Positions 44,884 through 53,694 of a stretch of 64,000 nt of DNA are shown piece after piece. The DNA lies in the NCBI RefSeq assembly GCF_905175385.1, contig NZ_HG992750.1, positions 930,001 through 994,000 on the forward strand, given 5' to 3'. Positions within the stretch are counted from its first letter, which is position 1. Each line of letters opens with the position of its first letter. The notes under the pieces are model-generated. The model was not told the DNA's origin and did no database searches. It saw only the letters and a program-made list of their open reading frames with translations. This DNA comes from Vibrio sp. B1FLJ16. GTDB lineage: Bacteria > Pseudomonadota > Gammaproteobacteria > Enterobacterales > Vibrionaceae. The position numbers were made by a program, and so were the translations under genes.

Positions 44884-46335
44884 CTATTTGAACAGAAAGT
44901 CCAGATTCATATGTTGTTCTATCGCATCTGCAATACGATTAATTCCACGCTCTTTAAGTTCCTGAAAGTTCTGTTGCTTCACTTGTGAACCATTTACCCA
45001 TTCAGTAACAAGGTTCAGAACATCAACTTCATCAAAAAAACCGTGTAAATAAGTACCCATGACTTGGCCACATTCACTTATCGCACCATCAGTAAGCCCA
45101 CTGTCCAACCTAAGTGGTGTTTCTCCCGAGACTTCACTTCTGCCTACGTGAATTTCATAGCCTTTAGCGAGAGCTTCTTTCCCGTTCAGCGTGACAATCG
45201 CTTCGGTTCTGGTCAGCTGCTTACTGTTTGTAAGTACTGTGTGTACATCAAGCAAGCCCAAGCCTTCGCTCTGGCCCGGCGCACTTTCTACACCATTAGG
45301 GTCAGCAATAGTTTTACCCAACATCTGATAGCCGCCACAAATTCCAATTACCTTCCCACCCAGACGGATATGACGCAGAATATCTGTATCCCAACCCTGG
45401 CTTCTCAGATAATCCAGGTCGTCCCGTACAGATTTAGTACCTGGAAGAATAACTAAATCTGCTTTATCTATTCTCTCGCCTTTCCCAACATAGCGTAAAT
45501 TAATATCTGGGTTCAGGCGGAGTACGTCAAAATCGGTATGGTTACTAGTGCGAGTCAATACAGGTACTACAACATTGAGTTTTACATTAGTGCTTAACTC
45601 TTGTTGTTCTGTGATCGCATCTTCTGCTTCGAGATTGAACCCGTGCAAATAAGGTAACACCCCTAATACTGGCTTACCGGTTTTCTCCTCAAGCCAATCT
45701 AGACCTGATTGCAGTAGACGAATATCCCCACGGAAGCGGTTAATGACAAAGCCTTTTACGCGAGCCTGTTCGGATTCTGATAACAACTCTAACGTACCAT
45801 ACAAATGGGCAAATACGCCGCCACGGTCAATATCAGCAATTATAATCACAGGGACATCGGCCGCTTCGGCAAAGCCCATGTTAGCTATGTCCCCCTTTCT
45901 TAGATTAATTTCAGCCGGGCTGCCTGCTCCCTCAACCATAATTGAGTCATACTTTTTTTGGAGTCGGGAAAAGGAATCAAGGACGGTATCCATCGCCACT
46001 TTCTTGTAATCATGAAAGCTTACTGCATCCATATCAGACAAGGCTTTGCCTTGCAGGATAATTTGCGCACCGGTATCACTGTTTGGTTTGATGAGAACAG
46101 GGTTCATGTGCACACTTGATTCGATATTGCACGCTTGAGCCTGCACTTCCTGAGCACGACCTATTTCGCCCCCATCTTTAGTTACCGCACTATTGAGCGC
46201 CATATTTTGCGGTTTAAACGGGGCAACCTTGATCCCTCTTCTGGCTAATACGCGGCATAACCCTGCCACCAATACACTTTTTCCGGCATCCGAAGTAGTA
46301 CCCTGAATCATTAAAGAGGGAATTGCTGATTTCAT
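44884..46335 (-). CDS. cobQ: Cobyric acid synthase CobQ/CbiP
   Basis: The 483-residue glutamine-dependent amidase has an ATP-binding synthetase domain (1-230; [11 protein letters not shown] loop, [13 protein letters not shown]) and a class-I-like GATase domain (about 250-440) with the nucleophile in [10 protein letters not shown] and the histidine in GTYLHGFFD. It amidates four side chains of adenosylcobyrinic diamide on the way to B12. No other cob gene is in the window and no cobalamin riboswitch was recognised upstream. It may serve salvage of corrinoids. Its proximity to modABC is unusual. Confidence 0.93.
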   Translation of the reverse strand: MKSAIPSLMIQGTTSDAGKSVLVAGLCRVLARRGIKVAPFKPQNMALNSAVTKDGGEIGRAQEVQAQACNIESSVHMNPVLIKPNSDTGAQIILQGKALSDMDAVSFHDYKKVAMDTVLDSFSRLQKKYDSIMVEGAGSPAEINLRKGDIANMGFAEAADVPVIIIADIDRGGVFAHLYGTLELLSESEQARVKGFVINRFRGDIRLLQSGLDWLEEKTGKPVLGVLPYLHGFNLEAEDAITEQQELSTNVKLNVVVPVLTRTSNHTDFDVLRLNPDINLRYVGKGERIDKADLVILPGTKSVRDDLDYLRSQGWDTDILRHIRLGGKVIGICGGYQMLGKTIADPNGVESAPGQSEGLGLLDVHTVLTNSKQLTRTEAIVTLNGKEALAKGYEIHVGRSEVSGETPLRLDSGLTDGAISECGQVMGTYLHGFFDEVDVLNLVTEWVNGSQVKQQNFQELKERGINRIADAIEQHMNLDFLFK

Positions 46336-46571
46336 GAATATGCATTAAAGCTAAAAGTAGATGAGTAATCATAACTTTATCGTCAAGGACTTCTCAAGCA
46401 AATGAATGAATAACACCAGATTCCGCGCTTTTTCTCATCACTTTTAACAAATGTGAGTAAAGGAAAAGAGCTTTCTAAAAAAGTAGCAGTAAAAATGAGA
46501 ATTTTATAATTTATGGACTAATTATTGCTTTAACTGTATTTTTGCTTTTTACAATCTTGCTCGGAGTCCCA

Positions 46572-47108
46572 ATGCCAAGTAAAGCACTAAAGGTTACAGC
46601 CTTTGGTTTGTGTGCGATACTGCCACTTTCCGCATTTGCAAATAATTTTAACTACAATTCGATGGAATTCCGAATGGGCACGAGCCCCGGAATTTTTGGT
46701 TCCGAGTTCACAACCTACTTTACTGACAACTCCCATTTCGTTGCCCGAGCCGACAGTGAGTTTAATGGTGACTGGGATATCGCCGGTGGTGTCGGTTTTA
46801 ACGGTCCTGTAGGTCAGTTCGCTGATATTTATGGGCAGATGCTCGTGCATAATGTGAAAGAAAGCGATGACAATAAAGATGCAGACGAATGGCGTACTGA
46901 AGTAAACATCGGGACCCGAATCTGGTTCACGCAAGATGTTGAATTTAATGCTCGCCTGGGGCAATTGATGGACAATGACGACTCAAACACTGTATACAGC
47001 ATTGGCGCTCGTTTCCACTCTACACAGCAGCTTTCTGTAGGTGCTGATTTTAAAAACCATGGTGTCTACGGACAGCAAATGGTGATGTCAGTTCGATTTG
47101 GATTCTGA
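46572..47108 (+). CDS. Small outer-membrane beta-barrel protein
   Basis: From the ATG at 46572 (GGAG eight nt upstream) the 178-residue product has a signal peptide (MPSKALKVTAFGLCAILPLSAFA). The rest has about eight amphipathic strands and ends in MSVRFGF, an outer-membrane insertion signature. It is in the size class of eight-stranded barrels (OmpA/OmpX/OmpW type), but I recognise no specific family. A TTG at 46542 would extend the signal sequence and is less likely. It is divergent from cobQ and convergent with the retropepsin-like gene. Confidence 0.75.
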   Translation: MPSKALKVTAFGLCAILPLSAFANNFNYNSMEFRMGTSPGIFGSEFTTYFTDNSHFVARADSEFNGDWDIAGGVGFNGPVGQFADIYGQMLVHNVKESDDNKDADEWRTEVNIGTRIWFTQDVEFNARLGQLMDNDDSNTVYSIGARFHSTQQLSVGADFKNHGVYGQQMVMSVRFGF

Positions 47109-47123
47109 GAAAGGAATTTGAAT

Positions 47124-47157
47124 AAAAATGGCCTCCAATCAGGAGGCCATTTTTTTA
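47124..47157. terminator. Bidirectional rho-independent terminator
   Basis: AAATGGCCTCC pairs with GGAGGCCATTT around AATCA (about 47128-47152), with T-runs on both sides. It serves the barrel gene and the convergent lipoprotein gene. Confidence 0.92.
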
Positions 47158-47178
47158 TCGCCTAATCTGACTTACTTG

Positions 47179-47838
47179 TTACTTAGTTTGTGGTTTGCCT
47201 TGAATGTATTTTTTCGATACATCTACAACGGCAATATCCCTAAAGAAACTACGCCCGAGTAACATGGGGAACGCCATGTGAGCACGATCGGCCAAAGTAA
47301 ACTCGGTCTTCTCTTTGTAATCACCTATCTGAATGTAAGCGACAACGACAGCGCGTTTAGTAATTTCCTCAGAGGACGATTGCTTCACACTAGCCCAACG
47401 CTCTACTGGAACTTTAAATTCTTTACTTTCTTTACCTTCACCCAGATCGATTTTGAACTGTACCCAATCTTTACCGTCACGCTCGAACGGAACGATATCG
47501 ATGGCATTCATAGACGATGTTGTCGCACCAGTGTCAACACGTGCTTTGAACGTATCATCAAGAGCTGGAACATAAACCCACTCTTCTGAACCTAAAATCA
47601 ACATGCCATCAGGTGTCTTTTTCATCACTACAGGCTTTTCCGGTTTTACTTCTGGCTCAGGCTCAGGCTGCACTTCGGGCACGGGCTCTACCACTGGTTT
47701 AATTTCTGGTTCAACCTTTACAGGTTCTTCCACTTTTGGCGTTTCTGGCTCAACAGGCTGTGTTGTCGTTTGAGTTGACGTACAAGCAATTAAACTACCA
47801 CTCATCATAAGCGGCAGAATCAGTTTCCAGTTTTTCAT
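47179..47838 (-). CDS. Retropepsin-like Zn_protease-family (PF05618) lipoprotein
   Basis: The 219-residue protein is a predicted lipoprotein (MKNWKLILPLMMSGSLIAC; Cys 19). A low-complexity linker rich in Pro, Glu, Val and Lys spans about residues 35-70. The C-terminal domain (about 80-215) has the DTGATTSS aspartic-protease-like loop, a later GRSFFRD and the PF05618 layout. The family is called ATP-dependent zinc protease in databases, but the motif is that of retroviral-type aspartic peptidases. It should act in the periplasm from a membrane anchor. The ATG at 47838 has GGAG six nt upstream; a GTG two codons earlier is possible. Confidence 0.82.
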   Translation of the reverse strand: MKNWKLILPLMMSGSLIACTSTQTTTQPVEPETPKVEEPVKVEPEIKPVVEPVPEVQPEPEPEVKPEKPVVMKKTPDGMLILGSEEWVYVPALDDTFKARVDTGATTSSMNAIDIVPFERDGKDWVQFKIDLGEGKESKEFKVPVERWASVKQSSSEEITKRAVVVAYIQIGDYKEKTEFTLADRAHMAFPMLLGRSFFRDIAVVDVSKKYIQGKPQTK

Positions 47839-48177
47839 CCACACTCCGAATTAAAGTTGAGAGACTTTTATTACTGCGCCGGCTACATAAGGAAAATGAG
47901 TTTCGGTCAGGGCTGCGATATTAATTCAGCCATCACCAAGATCATAAATGTCATCATCTTTTCGCAGTTGCGCTATTTGGTTTTCACTAAAGACTAGCAC
48001 AGTAACTATGTCTTGGGGGCGCTTAATGAAGCCGAATTGATCTGTATTATGGTTATTTCTCAGTTCGTTATATCAACCGGAACAGAGATCAATCAAACAC
48101 TACATTATTTCGTTCGGTTTTTGCGTAGATAATAACGTAACGAGTTTAAACACACTTTATTAAACAAAAAGCAGAGC
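47839..48177. other. Intergenic region between the lipoprotein and AraC genes
   Basis: About 340 bp contain no supported gene. It should hold the promoter of the lipoprotein gene. No convincing operator, terminator or RNA element was recognised. Confidence 0.4.
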
Positions 48178-49034
48178 TCACAGCTCAGTATCTGTTTCGA
48201 TTCGTCCATTTCGTCTGAACTCTCTCGGGGTCATACCTGACCAGGACCGAAACCGCGTACTAAAGTTTGCACTTGTGGGATAGCCAACAATCTCACCAAT
48301 ATGCTGGATTGGCCACTCGGTGGAACGTAATAGCCTTGCAGCGTATTCCATTCTCATACGTGTTAAGTGTGCCATCGGGCTACGTCCGAATTGTTGCTGA
48401 GTCACTCGGAACAGATGTGCTTCTGAGCAAGGATAAAGGGCCGCCAGTTGTTCTACTGACCATTCTTTATGTAATTGCCTCTGGACCAGATCGAATACGC
48501 GCCGCAGCTTTAACTTATGACGGGAAAGCGATTCAGATTGAGGCATGTTCAACATTAACTCCAGTTGAGCAACACTATGTGCCCCGACCGCACCGCCATA
48601 GTCAATTGGTAAGTTGATGCTACGTAAAAGGGTTTGAATGCAGGCATACATCACTTCAGGCGCAGGTGTGAGTTGGTAGGTGATTTGCTCACCTACCATT
48701 GACCAGTCCGAATGTTCTGAAAGAAAAAGCCACGCGATCTGCCAGGTTTCGTCCTCCATCCCGAAACCATTCTCTATACCTGCAGGTACAATGATTAATG
48801 AGCCGGGTTCAAGTTCATAGCGAGTTCCTTCGCTGTCAAGCCAGCCTCTTCCGCGTACAGTATAAAGCAGCATATGCTTCTTTTGATTTTCCGGTATACG
48901 GAAAAAAAATCTCGGCACGTTGCGATTCCACACTGAACGATACCTCGTTCTTCCAGCGCCAGGACTCGCGTGTGATCGATCATTTCCTGATAGGTTTTAT
49001 CGGAAATTAAGTAACGCTCTTGTTTATCTTCCAT
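48178..49034 (-). CDS. AraC-family regulator, apparently frameshifted at a T8 run
   Basis: Two overlapping frames make one AraC protein. The first (ATG at 49034, MEDKQERYLISDKTYQEM) ends its sensible part at GIVQCGIATCRD. The second continues FFFRIPENQKKHMLLYTVRG through a cupin-like arm and two C-terminal helix-turn-helix motifs (about residues 190-280) to 48178. The frames meet at eight T on the coding strand (plus-strand A 48902-48909). Nine would join them into 285 residues, a normal AraC length. The gene is divergent from the MATE pump and is probably its regulator. The downstream frame alone would lack about 40 N-terminal residues. Confidence 0.8.
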
Positions 49035-49194
49035 GTTTCGATGACTCACACTTGGTTGTTTCGTGTACCGGAAACAGTCTGGTTTGAAGGCTCTAAAGAA
49101 TTGAGAGTTTTGCAAAAGTTTTGGATGCCTTTGGAAAATACAACTCTAAATCATGCGGATAAACTACTCGCATAATTCTTTACGGAGAAATGCG

Positions 49195-50580
49195 ATGCTC
49201 TTAACAACTGAATACATTGATAAAGCCTTTTGGAAAAGGCTTATTGCTATTGCTCTTCCGGTTTCGTTGCAGTCGACATTGTTCGCTTTGTTAGGTGTTG
49301 TCGATATTTTTATGGTGAGTCAGTTAGGCGAGTCAGCAACTGCCGCTGTTGGTGTTGTTAACCGTATATTCTTCTTTAACCTCGCCGTGATCTTTGGTCT
49401 GTGCGGCGCGGTAACAGTGCTGGCATCCCAATACTATGGTTCGGGTAATATTAACGGTATACGCAGGACCCTGGCTCAGTCATGGTTTATTTCCATGCTT
49501 TTTACGATTCCGTTTATCATCATTTATCTGATGTATGCTGAAGAAATTGTTTCGTTCATGGCTCAGGAACCGGAGTATGTGGGCTATGCTCAGGACTACC
49601 TTGTTGTTACCGCAATAAGCCTGATTGCGACGGCAATCGTTGTACCTATAGAATCTGTACTTCGCTCGGTCGGTGAAGCCAAACTGGCAACACAAGCTAG
49701 CATACTGGCTATCATCGTTAATATTGTTCTCAACACAGTACTGATATTTGGTTTGCTGGGCTTCCCTCAGTGGGGCGTGTTTGGTGCTGCGGTAGGGACG
49801 TTTATTTCGCGCTTTTTTCAAACCGCGGTATTGGTTTATTTCTTTTGTAAGCGATACGCTCACTATTTACCGACTAAGTTCGATTGGGAACAAGGAGCAC
49901 TGAAGCAGTATCGTAAAAAGTACTTCCAAATATCGCTGCCGATGCTTATCCATGATGCACTCTGGACCGGAGGACTTATTGTATACAGCATCTTATATGG
50001 CCAATTAGGTGTGTCTGAGCTGGCGATCATCTCATTTCTGTCACCGATTGAAGGTGTATTGATCTCTACGTTTATGGGATTTGCTGTCGCTGCATCCGTT
50101 CTGCTTGGTAATGACATTGGTTCGAATAAATACGATAGAGTAGAGAAAACTGCGTGGTGGTATGTATTAACCAGTTCCGTATTGGCAATCACCTTGTTCC
50201 TTATCGTTTGGGTATGTTCTCCTCTGATATACAGGCTATTAGAGATCACTCCTCTTTCCGACACCGCTATGGCACTCAACGTATGTCTGGTGATGGCACT
50301 CGGAATGATTCTACGTGTGTTCAATATGGTTGGTATTGGTGGTGTACTGAAGAGTGGCGCTGACATAAGGTACAGCATTTTCATCGACACTTTCGGACAA
50401 TGGGCGATTGGTATTCCTCTAACCTACTACACCGGTATGGTTTTAGGGTTACCCCTACACTACGTGCTGATGTCATTACTTGCTGAAGAGTTTGTAAAAG
50501 GTTTACTAACTATCCAGCGGATTAATTCCAAACGTTGGATCAATAATATGGTTGACGATGATGCCATCATGACGGTGTAA
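49195..50580 (+). CDS. MATE family efflux protein
   Basis: From the ATG at 49195 (GGAG nine nt upstream) the 461-residue protein has twelve predicted membrane helices in two six-helix halves. The first helix reads LIAIALPVSLQSTLFALLGVVDIFMVSQLGESATAAVG, a typical MATE opening; the VDIFMVSQLG-type segment and PIESVLRSVGEAKLA loop are characteristic. MATE proteins exchange sodium or protons for cationic drugs; in Vibrio sodium-driven NorM types are common. The substrate is unknown. A longer start at ATG 49153 exists, but it lacks a ribosome binding site. The AraC gene is divergent. Confidence 0.9.
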   Translation: MLLTTEYIDKAFWKRLIAIALPVSLQSTLFALLGVVDIFMVSQLGESATAAVGVVNRIFFFNLAVIFGLCGAVTVLASQYYGSGNINGIRRTLAQSWFISMLFTIPFIIIYLMYAEEIVSFMAQEPEYVGYAQDYLVVTAISLIATAIVVPIESVLRSVGEAKLATQASILAIIVNIVLNTVLIFGLLGFPQWGVFGAAVGTFISRFFQTAVLVYFFCKRYAHYLPTKFDWEQGALKQYRKKYFQISLPMLIHDALWTGGLIVYSILYGQLGVSELAIISFLSPIEGVLISTFMGFAVAASVLLGNDIGSNKYDRVEKTAWWYVLTSSVLAITLFLIVWVCSPLIYRLLEITPLSDTAMALNVCLVMALGMILRVFNMVGIGGVLKSGADIRYSIFIDTFGQWAIGIPLTYYTGMVLGLPLHYVLMSLLAEEFVKGLLTIQRINSKRWINNMVDDDAIMTV

Positions 50581-50615
50581 CTTAAAGTTCGCCGTACTAT
50601 AAGAACTGACACTAG

Positions 50616-50650
50616 AAAGGCACATTCGCAATTAACGAATGTGCCCTTTT
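50616..50650 (+). terminator. Rho-independent terminator after the MATE gene
   Basis: AAGGCACATTCG pairs with CGAATGTGCCCTT around CAATTAA-type loop bases, followed by T residues (about 50617-50650). Confidence 0.85.
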
Positions 50651-50670
50651 CATCTTTTATACCAGTATGT

Positions 50671-50722
50671 TATACCCAAGTAATCTTAAGATGCCCGGTT
50701 CAGCGAGAATGACTTGGGTATA
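50671..50722. repeat. 52-bp inverted repeat with TATACCCAAG ends
   Basis: TATACCCAAG (50671-50680) and CTTGGGTATA (50713-50722) are exact reverse complements. The interior (AAGATGC..GGTTCAGCGAGAATG) is shared with one end of the longer element at 55282-55563. This is a short member of a Vibrio repeat family. It sits between the MATE terminator and the end of nrdG. Confidence 0.75.
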
Positions 50723-50728
50723 AGACAA

Positions 50729-51193
50729 TCACTTAAAACGGTGAATGACCTGGTTAGAACTGCCACGCCATTCCAGGTTGAGGTCTTTTTTATCTAGCTC
50801 AAACTTGCCGTCAATCAGAACGTCGATGTATTCGGTTATTTCTCTTTGAGCCGAATCTAATTCAGCCAGCGTGTAACCGGTCCAAACCCAAATGTCTTTG
50901 CCGGGGCACTCTTCTCTTACACGCTTCACTAACTTGAGAATATGCGGCACATTAGCCGGATGAAGCGGATCGCCCCCAGACAAAGACAAGCCCCGACGTT
51001 TGATTCGCGCGTCGTTAAGATCCGCAATGATCTTGTCTTCTGCTTCTTGAGTAAAGAAAACACCAGAATCCAATCGCTGTGTCGACTGGTTATAACACCC
51101 CCTGCACTGATGCACACAGCCCGATACAAAGAGAGTACAGCGCGTACCAGGGCCATTTACAACATCGATTGGAAAGTATTGGTGATAGTTCAT
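50729..51193 (-). CDS. nrdG: Anaerobic ribonucleotide reductase activating protein NrdG
   Basis: The 154-residue radical-SAM activase has the CVHQCRGCYN cluster motif (CxxxCxxC) at about 26-33, GGDPLHPANV and the VWTGYTL segment. It installs the glycyl radical on NrdD in the absence of oxygen. It follows nrdD on the same strand after a 92-bp gap that contains a GC-rich hairpin. The length equals E. coli NrdG (154). Confidence 0.95.
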   Translation of the reverse strand: MNYHQYFPIDVVNGPGTRCTLFVSGCVHQCRGCYNQSTQRLDSGVFFTQEAEDKIIADLNDARIKRRGLSLSGGDPLHPANVPHILKLVKRVREECPGKDIWVWTGYTLAELDSAQREITEYIDVLIDGKFELDKKDLNLEWRGSSNQVIHRFK

Positions 51194-51222
51194 TTCAATT
51201 CTCAGAGCTCTAACGAGATAAG

Positions 51223-51249
51223 AAAATCAACCCGCGCGGGGTTGACTTT
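51223..51249 (-). terminator. Intercistronic hairpin between nrdD and nrdG
   Basis: On the minus strand TCAACCCC-GCG pairs with CGGGTTGA, followed by TTTTCTT. It looks like a partial terminator or a stability element that could lower nrdG relative to nrdD. Confidence 0.55.
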
Positions 51250-51285
51250 CAGCGTGTTCAAACTGGTATTCGTATTAACTAAAGG

Positions 51286-53406
51286 TTAAAGGTGTTTCAC
51301 GCGGCGTTTAACTTCTTCTTGTTTACCGAAGTTAAACGGACGGGCATCAGGACTCCCCAGGTAACCGCAGACGCGGCGAGTTACTGATACTTTTGTTGAG
51401 TCATGGTTGCCACAGCTCGGGCAGGTAAAGCCTTTGCTGGTACACTCAAATTCACCGTTGTAACCGCACTCGTAACACTCATCTATTGGTGTGTTAGTGC
51501 CGTAGTAAGGTACTCGTGAATAACTGTAATCCCAGACGTTTTCCAACGCTTCGACGTTGCGCTGCATGTTCGGGAACTCGCCGTAGCAGATAAAGCCACC
51601 ACTAGAGATTTCCGGATATGGCATTTCAAAATCGATCTTATCGTACGGGTTCACTTTCTTTTCAACATCTAAGTGGAAGCTGTTGGTGTAGTAACCTTTG
51701 TCTGTCACACCTTCAATAACACCGAACTCTTTGGTATCGATACGGCAGAAACGGCTGCATAGGTTTTCACTAGGCGTTGCATATAAGCTAAAGCCATAAC
51801 CCGTATCTTCTGCCCACTGATTAACAGTATCTTTCAGGTGCTTGATCACCTCGACCGCTTTTTCGCGCAAAACAGCATCGTCATAGACATGTGCTTCTGT
51901 ACCAAACAATGCGTTAATGGTTTCATGCAGACCAATGTAACCCAATGAAATAGACGCTCGGCCATTTTTAAAGATATCGGCTATTGAATCATCCGCTTTC
52001 AGACGTACACCACATGCGCCTTCCATATACAGAATCGGTGCAACACGCGCTTTCACGTTCTCTAATCGTGTAATGCGAGTTTCTAAAGCTCTGCGCGCAA
52101 GACGTAAACGTTCATCAAGTAACTCATAGAACTTCTTCTCACTGCCTTTCGCACGAATTGCGATACGTGGCAGGTTCAGACTGACTACGCCAAGGTTGTT
52201 ACGCCCTTCATGAATAAGCTCACCCTGCTCTTCATAAGTACCAAGGAAGCTTCGGCATCCCATAGGTGTTTTGAATGAGCCAGTTACTTCGACTACTTTG
52301 TCGTAGTTGAGAATATCCGGATACATACGCTTAGACGCACACTCAAGTGCAAGCTGTTTGATGTCGTAGTTTGCGTCCTCTGGCTTGTGGTTTAGTCCAT
52401 CTTTAATACCAAACACCAGTTTAGGGAACACAGCCGTTTTACGGTTTTTACCAAGGCCAGCAATACGGTTCTTTAAAATTGATTTTTGGATAAGTCGAGA
52501 CGCCCAGCTTGTCCCAAGACCAAATCCAAATGTCACAAATGGTGTTTGACCGTTTGCTGTATGCAGCGTGTTTACTTCATATTCCAGAGACTGGAAGGCG
52601 TCGTAACACTCTTTCTCAGTGCGTGATTTCGCAAACTCTTCAGGTTCAGAAATGTGCCATTCGAGTGCGATTTTCAGATGCTTCTCGTAGCTGGTCATTA
52701 CGTACGGCTCTAGCACTTCGTCAATACGGTTGATTGTCGTACCACCGTAAATATGGCTTGCTACCTGTGCAATGATTTGTGCAGTTACTGCGGTTGCAGT
52801 CGAAATTGATTTTGGCGTATCAATCTCTGCATTACCCATTTTAAAGCCGTGTGTCAGCATGCCTTTAAGATCGATAAGCATACAGTTAAACATCGGGAAG
52901 AATGGTGCGTAATCTAAATCGTGGTAGTGAATATCGCCGACTTCGTGCGCTTGAACCACATCACGTGGCAAAATATGTGTTTTCGCGTAGTGTTTCGCAA
53001 CAATACCCGCTAAAAGGTCACGCTGAGTCGGGATAACTTTACCGTCTTTATTCGCATTTTCATTGATAAGATCGAGATTGCTTTCCTCAATCAGCCCTTC
53101 AATTTCACGTGTTAGTGCGCTTTGTTTTTCACGTGCAATATCGCGATCATGACGGTATTCAATGTATGAGCGTGCAAGAGATTTATAAGGACCTTGCATG
53201 AGTTCATTTTCAACCAGATCCTGAATTTCATGAATGTGAACTTCATCGTGATCTTCTAGCTTTAACTCAACAGCAAGAGCGACATTTAGCGCATAAATAG
53301 CAACGTCCTTTTCCTTGTTCTCCGCTGCAGATTCTACCGCTGATTGTATACGATCCCTGCAGAACGGAGCTCTCGAGCCGTCACGCTTGATTACGATTGG
53401 TTTCAC
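51286..53406 (-). CDS. nrdD: Anaerobic ribonucleoside-triphosphate reductase NrdD
   Basis: The 706-residue class III reductase has an N-terminal ATP-cone (VIKRDGSRAPFCRDRIQSAVE), the ten-stranded barrel and C-terminal zinc cysteines (CYECGYNGEF, CPSCGN). The glycyl-radical motif RRVCGYLGS is about 30 residues from the end. It reduces nucleoside triphosphates with formate under anaerobic conditions. The upstream region carries an FNR palindrome and a pair of NrdR boxes, which explains anaerobic and dNTP-linked control. The length matches E. coli NrdD (712). Confidence 0.96.
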   Translation of the reverse strand: MKPIVIKRDGSRAPFCRDRIQSAVESAAENKEKDVAIYALNVALAVELKLEDHDEVHIHEIQDLVENELMQGPYKSLARSYIEYRHDRDIAREKQSALTREIEGLIEESNLDLINENANKDGKVIPTQRDLLAGIVAKHYAKTHILPRDVVQAHEVGDIHYHDLDYAPFFPMFNCMLIDLKGMLTHGFKMGNAEIDTPKSISTATAVTAQIIAQVASHIYGGTTINRIDEVLEPYVMTSYEKHLKIALEWHISEPEEFAKSRTEKECYDAFQSLEYEVNTLHTANGQTPFVTFGFGLGTSWASRLIQKSILKNRIAGLGKNRKTAVFPKLVFGIKDGLNHKPEDANYDIKQLALECASKRMYPDILNYDKVVEVTGSFKTPMGCRSFLGTYEEQGELIHEGRNNLGVVSLNLPRIAIRAKGSEKKFYELLDERLRLARRALETRITRLENVKARVAPILYMEGACGVRLKADDSIADIFKNGRASISLGYIGLHETINALFGTEAHVYDDAVLREKAVEVIKHLKDTVNQWAEDTGYGFSLYATPSENLCSRFCRIDTKEFGVIEGVTDKGYYTNSFHLDVEKKVNPYDKIDFEMPYPEISSGGFICYGEFPNMQRNVEALENVWDYSYSRVPYYGTNTPIDECYECGYNGEFECTSKGFTCPSCGNHDSTKVSVTRRVCGYLGSPDARPFNFGKQEEVKRRVKHL

Positions 53407-53438
53407 TTTCTTCTCCTTATCCCAGCATACTCACAGAG

Positions 53439-53447
53439 TTATCCACA
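53439..53447 (+). promoter_or_regulatory. Perfect DnaA box next to the nrdD start
   Basis: TTATCCACA is an exact match to the DnaA-box consensus TTATNCACA. It is 33-41 bp upstream of nrdD and just beside the first NrdR box. DnaA control of nrdAB is known in E. coli; here the role is inference. Confidence 0.4.
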
Positions 53448-53450
53448 AAC

Positions 53451-53497
53451 ACACTATATGGGGTTGTTTTTTATTCTGATAACACAATATATTGTGG
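53451..53497. promoter_or_regulatory. Pair of NrdR boxes upstream of nrdD
   Basis: Box 1 ACACTATATGGGGTTG (53451-53466) is degenerate in its second half. Box 2 ACACAATATATTGTGG (53482-53497) is near-perfect against the NrdR consensus ACACWATATATWGTGT. The start-to-start distance is 31 bp, about three helical turns, as is usual for cooperative NrdR binding. Confidence 0.8.
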
Positions 53498-53528
53498 CGT
53501 ATTAAACGAGAAGCACCACTCGAAAACA

Positions 53529-53542
53529 TTGATTTTGATCAA
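53529..53542. promoter_or_regulatory. FNR box upstream of nrdD
   Basis: TTGATTTTGATCAA is an exact TTGAT-N4-ATCAA palindrome. It lies 123-136 bp upstream of the nrdD ATG and would activate anaerobic transcription from the minus strand. Confidence 0.75.
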
Positions 53543-53694
53543 CAAAAACTGGGGGTAGGATAAGAAGAAATCGATCTTTTTACAGGTGCCATTTATTGAA
53601 AAGAAAAGCATGAAAATTGCAATTTTTGAACGCAATACACTTGCTTTTTTTAGAGGTCTTATAGAATAAAGGTTAGAAAGGAACTCATACCAAA

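Noticed and set aside
46336..46571. Cobalamin riboswitch upstream of cobQ
   Set aside because: No B12-box-like or long conserved leader is seen in the 236-bp gap between cobQ and the outer-membrane gene.
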